Assembly (NCBI GenBank): GCA_900553205.1
Contig: USCK01000036.1
Location: 1-14,247, forward strand
DNA from: an uncultured bacterium
Lineage (GTDB): Bacteria; Cyanobacteriota; Vampirovibrionia; Gastranaerophilales; Gastranaerophilaceae
DNA: 14,247 nucleotides
Direction: 5' to 3'
The notes under the pieces are model-generated. The model did not search any database. It saw nothing but the letters and a program-made list of their open reading frames with translations, and was not told the DNA's origin. Positions 13,344 to 14,247 of this stretch are shown in pieces. A program made the translations under genes and the position numbers. Each line of letters begins with the position of its first letter. Positions within the stretch are counted from its first letter, which is position 1.

Positions 13344-14247
13344 AGTTATGTTTTATTTCCTTTATACTATCCCCACCGAATTTCTTTAAAAATTCATCAG
13401 CCAAAACTATTGCAACTCTTGCTTCTGCAACCACTGCACATGCAGGAACAGCACAGGTATCAGAGCGCTCAAAATGAGCTTGGGTTTGAGAATAATCTAA
13501 CAAATCAACTGTCGCAAGTGGTGTTCTCATTGTCGGAATAGCCTTCATCGTACCTTTGACAACAACGCTTTCACCGTTTGTCATTCCACCTTCTATGCCA
13601 CCGGCATGATTTGTTTTACGATAAATTGTCTTACCTTCTACAAAAACTTCATCGTGCATTTTACTGCCGGATAATCTTGCAGCCTCAACTCCTGCACCGA
13701 TTTCAACAGCCTTGACTGCAGGAATACTCATAACTGCTTGCGCTAACAAACCGTCTATTCCTCTATCCCAATGTACATGAGAACCTAAACCTACAGGCAA
13801 ATTTCCAAAGATAACCTCAAACTTGCCACCTAAAGTATCACCTCTTTGTCTAGCATCGTCAATAGCATCTTTCATTTTTTCTGTTGTGTATTTATCAAAA
13901 CATCTTAGTTCTGATTTTTCAGCACATTCTTTTATCAAGGTGTAATTATCTTCTTCAATATCAACGCAAACCTCTCCGATTTGTGTAACATGAGAAAAGC
14001 CTGTTATACCGAACTCTTTTAGAAATTGTTTGGCAACAGAACCCACAGCAACCTCTATTGCAGTTTTTCTAGCACTTGAACGCTCTAAAACATCTCTTAA
14101 ATCTTCAAGATTATATTTTATAGAACCTGAATAATCTGCATGACCGGGGCGAACCTTAGTAAAAGATTTCTCAGCGACTTTTCGTAACACATCAACATCG
14201 TTGAAATTAAGCTTTTCGGTACTCATTGGAAGTTTCCAGTTTTCAAA
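13330..14247 (-). CDS. aroC: chorismate synthase (5' end beyond window)
   Basis: The C-terminal 305 residues of chorismate synthase, which converts EPSP to chorismate using reduced FMN. The frame stays open to the last base, 14247, encoding F-E-N-W-K-L-Q before the Met at 14226. This matches the conserved N-x-D-x-x-N-W-x-x-x-M segment of AroC, so that Met is internal and roughly 75-90 N-terminal residues lie beyond the edge. Landmarks, numbered from Met 14226, are RPGHADYSGSIKY (26-38), EDLRDVLERSSARKTA (41-56), the GGIEGGMTNGESV region, PTMRTPLATVDL, and ERSDTCAVPACAVVAEARVA near the C-terminus. It is the first visible gene of the aroC-aroK-aroB-lpxI-lpxB run and overlaps aroK by 14 bases. 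Family identity is very secure. Confidence 0.98.
   Translation of the reverse strand, partial: FENWKLPMSTEKLNFNDVDVLRKVAEKSFTKVRPGHADYSGSIKYNLEDLRDVLERSSARKTAIEVAVGSVAKQFLKEFGITGFSHVTQIGEVCVDIEEDNYTLIKECAEKSELRCFDKYTTEKMKDAIDDARQRGDTLGGKFEVIFGNLPVGLGSHVHWDRGIDGLLAQAVMSIPAVKAVEIGAGVEAARLSGSKMHDEVFVEGKTIYRKTNHAGGIEGGMTNGESVVVKGTMKAIPTMRTPLATVDLLDYSQTQAHFERSDTCAVPACAVVAEARVAIVLADEFLKKFGGDSIKEIKHNYEGK

Noticed and set aside
13330..14226. Chorismate synthase as a complete 298-residue gene starting at 14226
   Set aside because: The frame remains open to the window edge and encodes the conserved segment ending in N-W before this Met, so the true start lies outside.
1..14247. tRNA, rRNA, CRISPR arrays, insertion sequences
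   Set aside because: None was seen on either strand; there is no gene-free stretch longer than about 200 bases.

Overview
The window is AT-rich DNA from a Gram-negative-type bacterium: it carries lipid A genes (lpxI, lpxB), a LolA-like protein and an MMPL exporter. My best guess is a gut-type Vampirovibrionia/Melainabacteria (Gastranaerophilales-like) genome. The grounds are base composition, a possible cyanobacterial DUF1822-like protein, and small unrecognised proteins with a short N-terminal F-G/S-F motif. This is inference from memory, not a proven placement. No rRNA, tRNA, CRISPR array, transposase or integrase is visible.

Region 1 (1-5556, minus strand) is a tightly packed operon of the aryl polyene/flexirubin type. 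In transcription order it encodes two acyl carrier proteins (the second broken by a one-base frameshift), a small COG4648-type membrane protein, an acyl-ACP/CoA ligase fused to a FabZ-like hotdog dehydratase, a hotdog thioesterase, a LolA-like periplasmic protein, and an MMPL exporter. The exporter runs without a stop into a HtrB/LpxL-like acyltransferase domain and leaves the window at base 1. Genes overlap or abut throughout. The ketosynthases, ketoreductase and glycosyltransferase expected of such a cluster are not in the window; if present they lie beyond the left edge. Just upstream, on the same strand, is an unrecognised 380-residue membrane-anchored coiled-coil protein (5605-6747).

Region 2 (6748-8980) holds three proteins of unknown function: two on the plus strand (132 and 156 residues) and one on the minus strand (314 residues). 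They are bounded by two clear hairpin terminators, one serving two convergent genes.

Region 3 (9003-9840) is a RelE/HigB-like toxin with its HTH antitoxin, behind a strong promoter. It is flanked by two copies of a 33-bp sequence, and the right copy is the very 3' end of lpxB. The left copy still encodes nearly the same C-terminus and stop codon. This looks like a small cassette inserted at the end of lpxB with duplication of the gene tail.

Region 4 (9809-14247, minus strand) is a compact aroC-aroK-aroB-lpxI-lpxB operon that makes chorismate and lipid A intermediates. aroC is cut by the right edge. The window thus joins chorismate synthesis, lipid A synthesis and an aryl polyene-like envelope lipid pathway; any functional link between them is inference.
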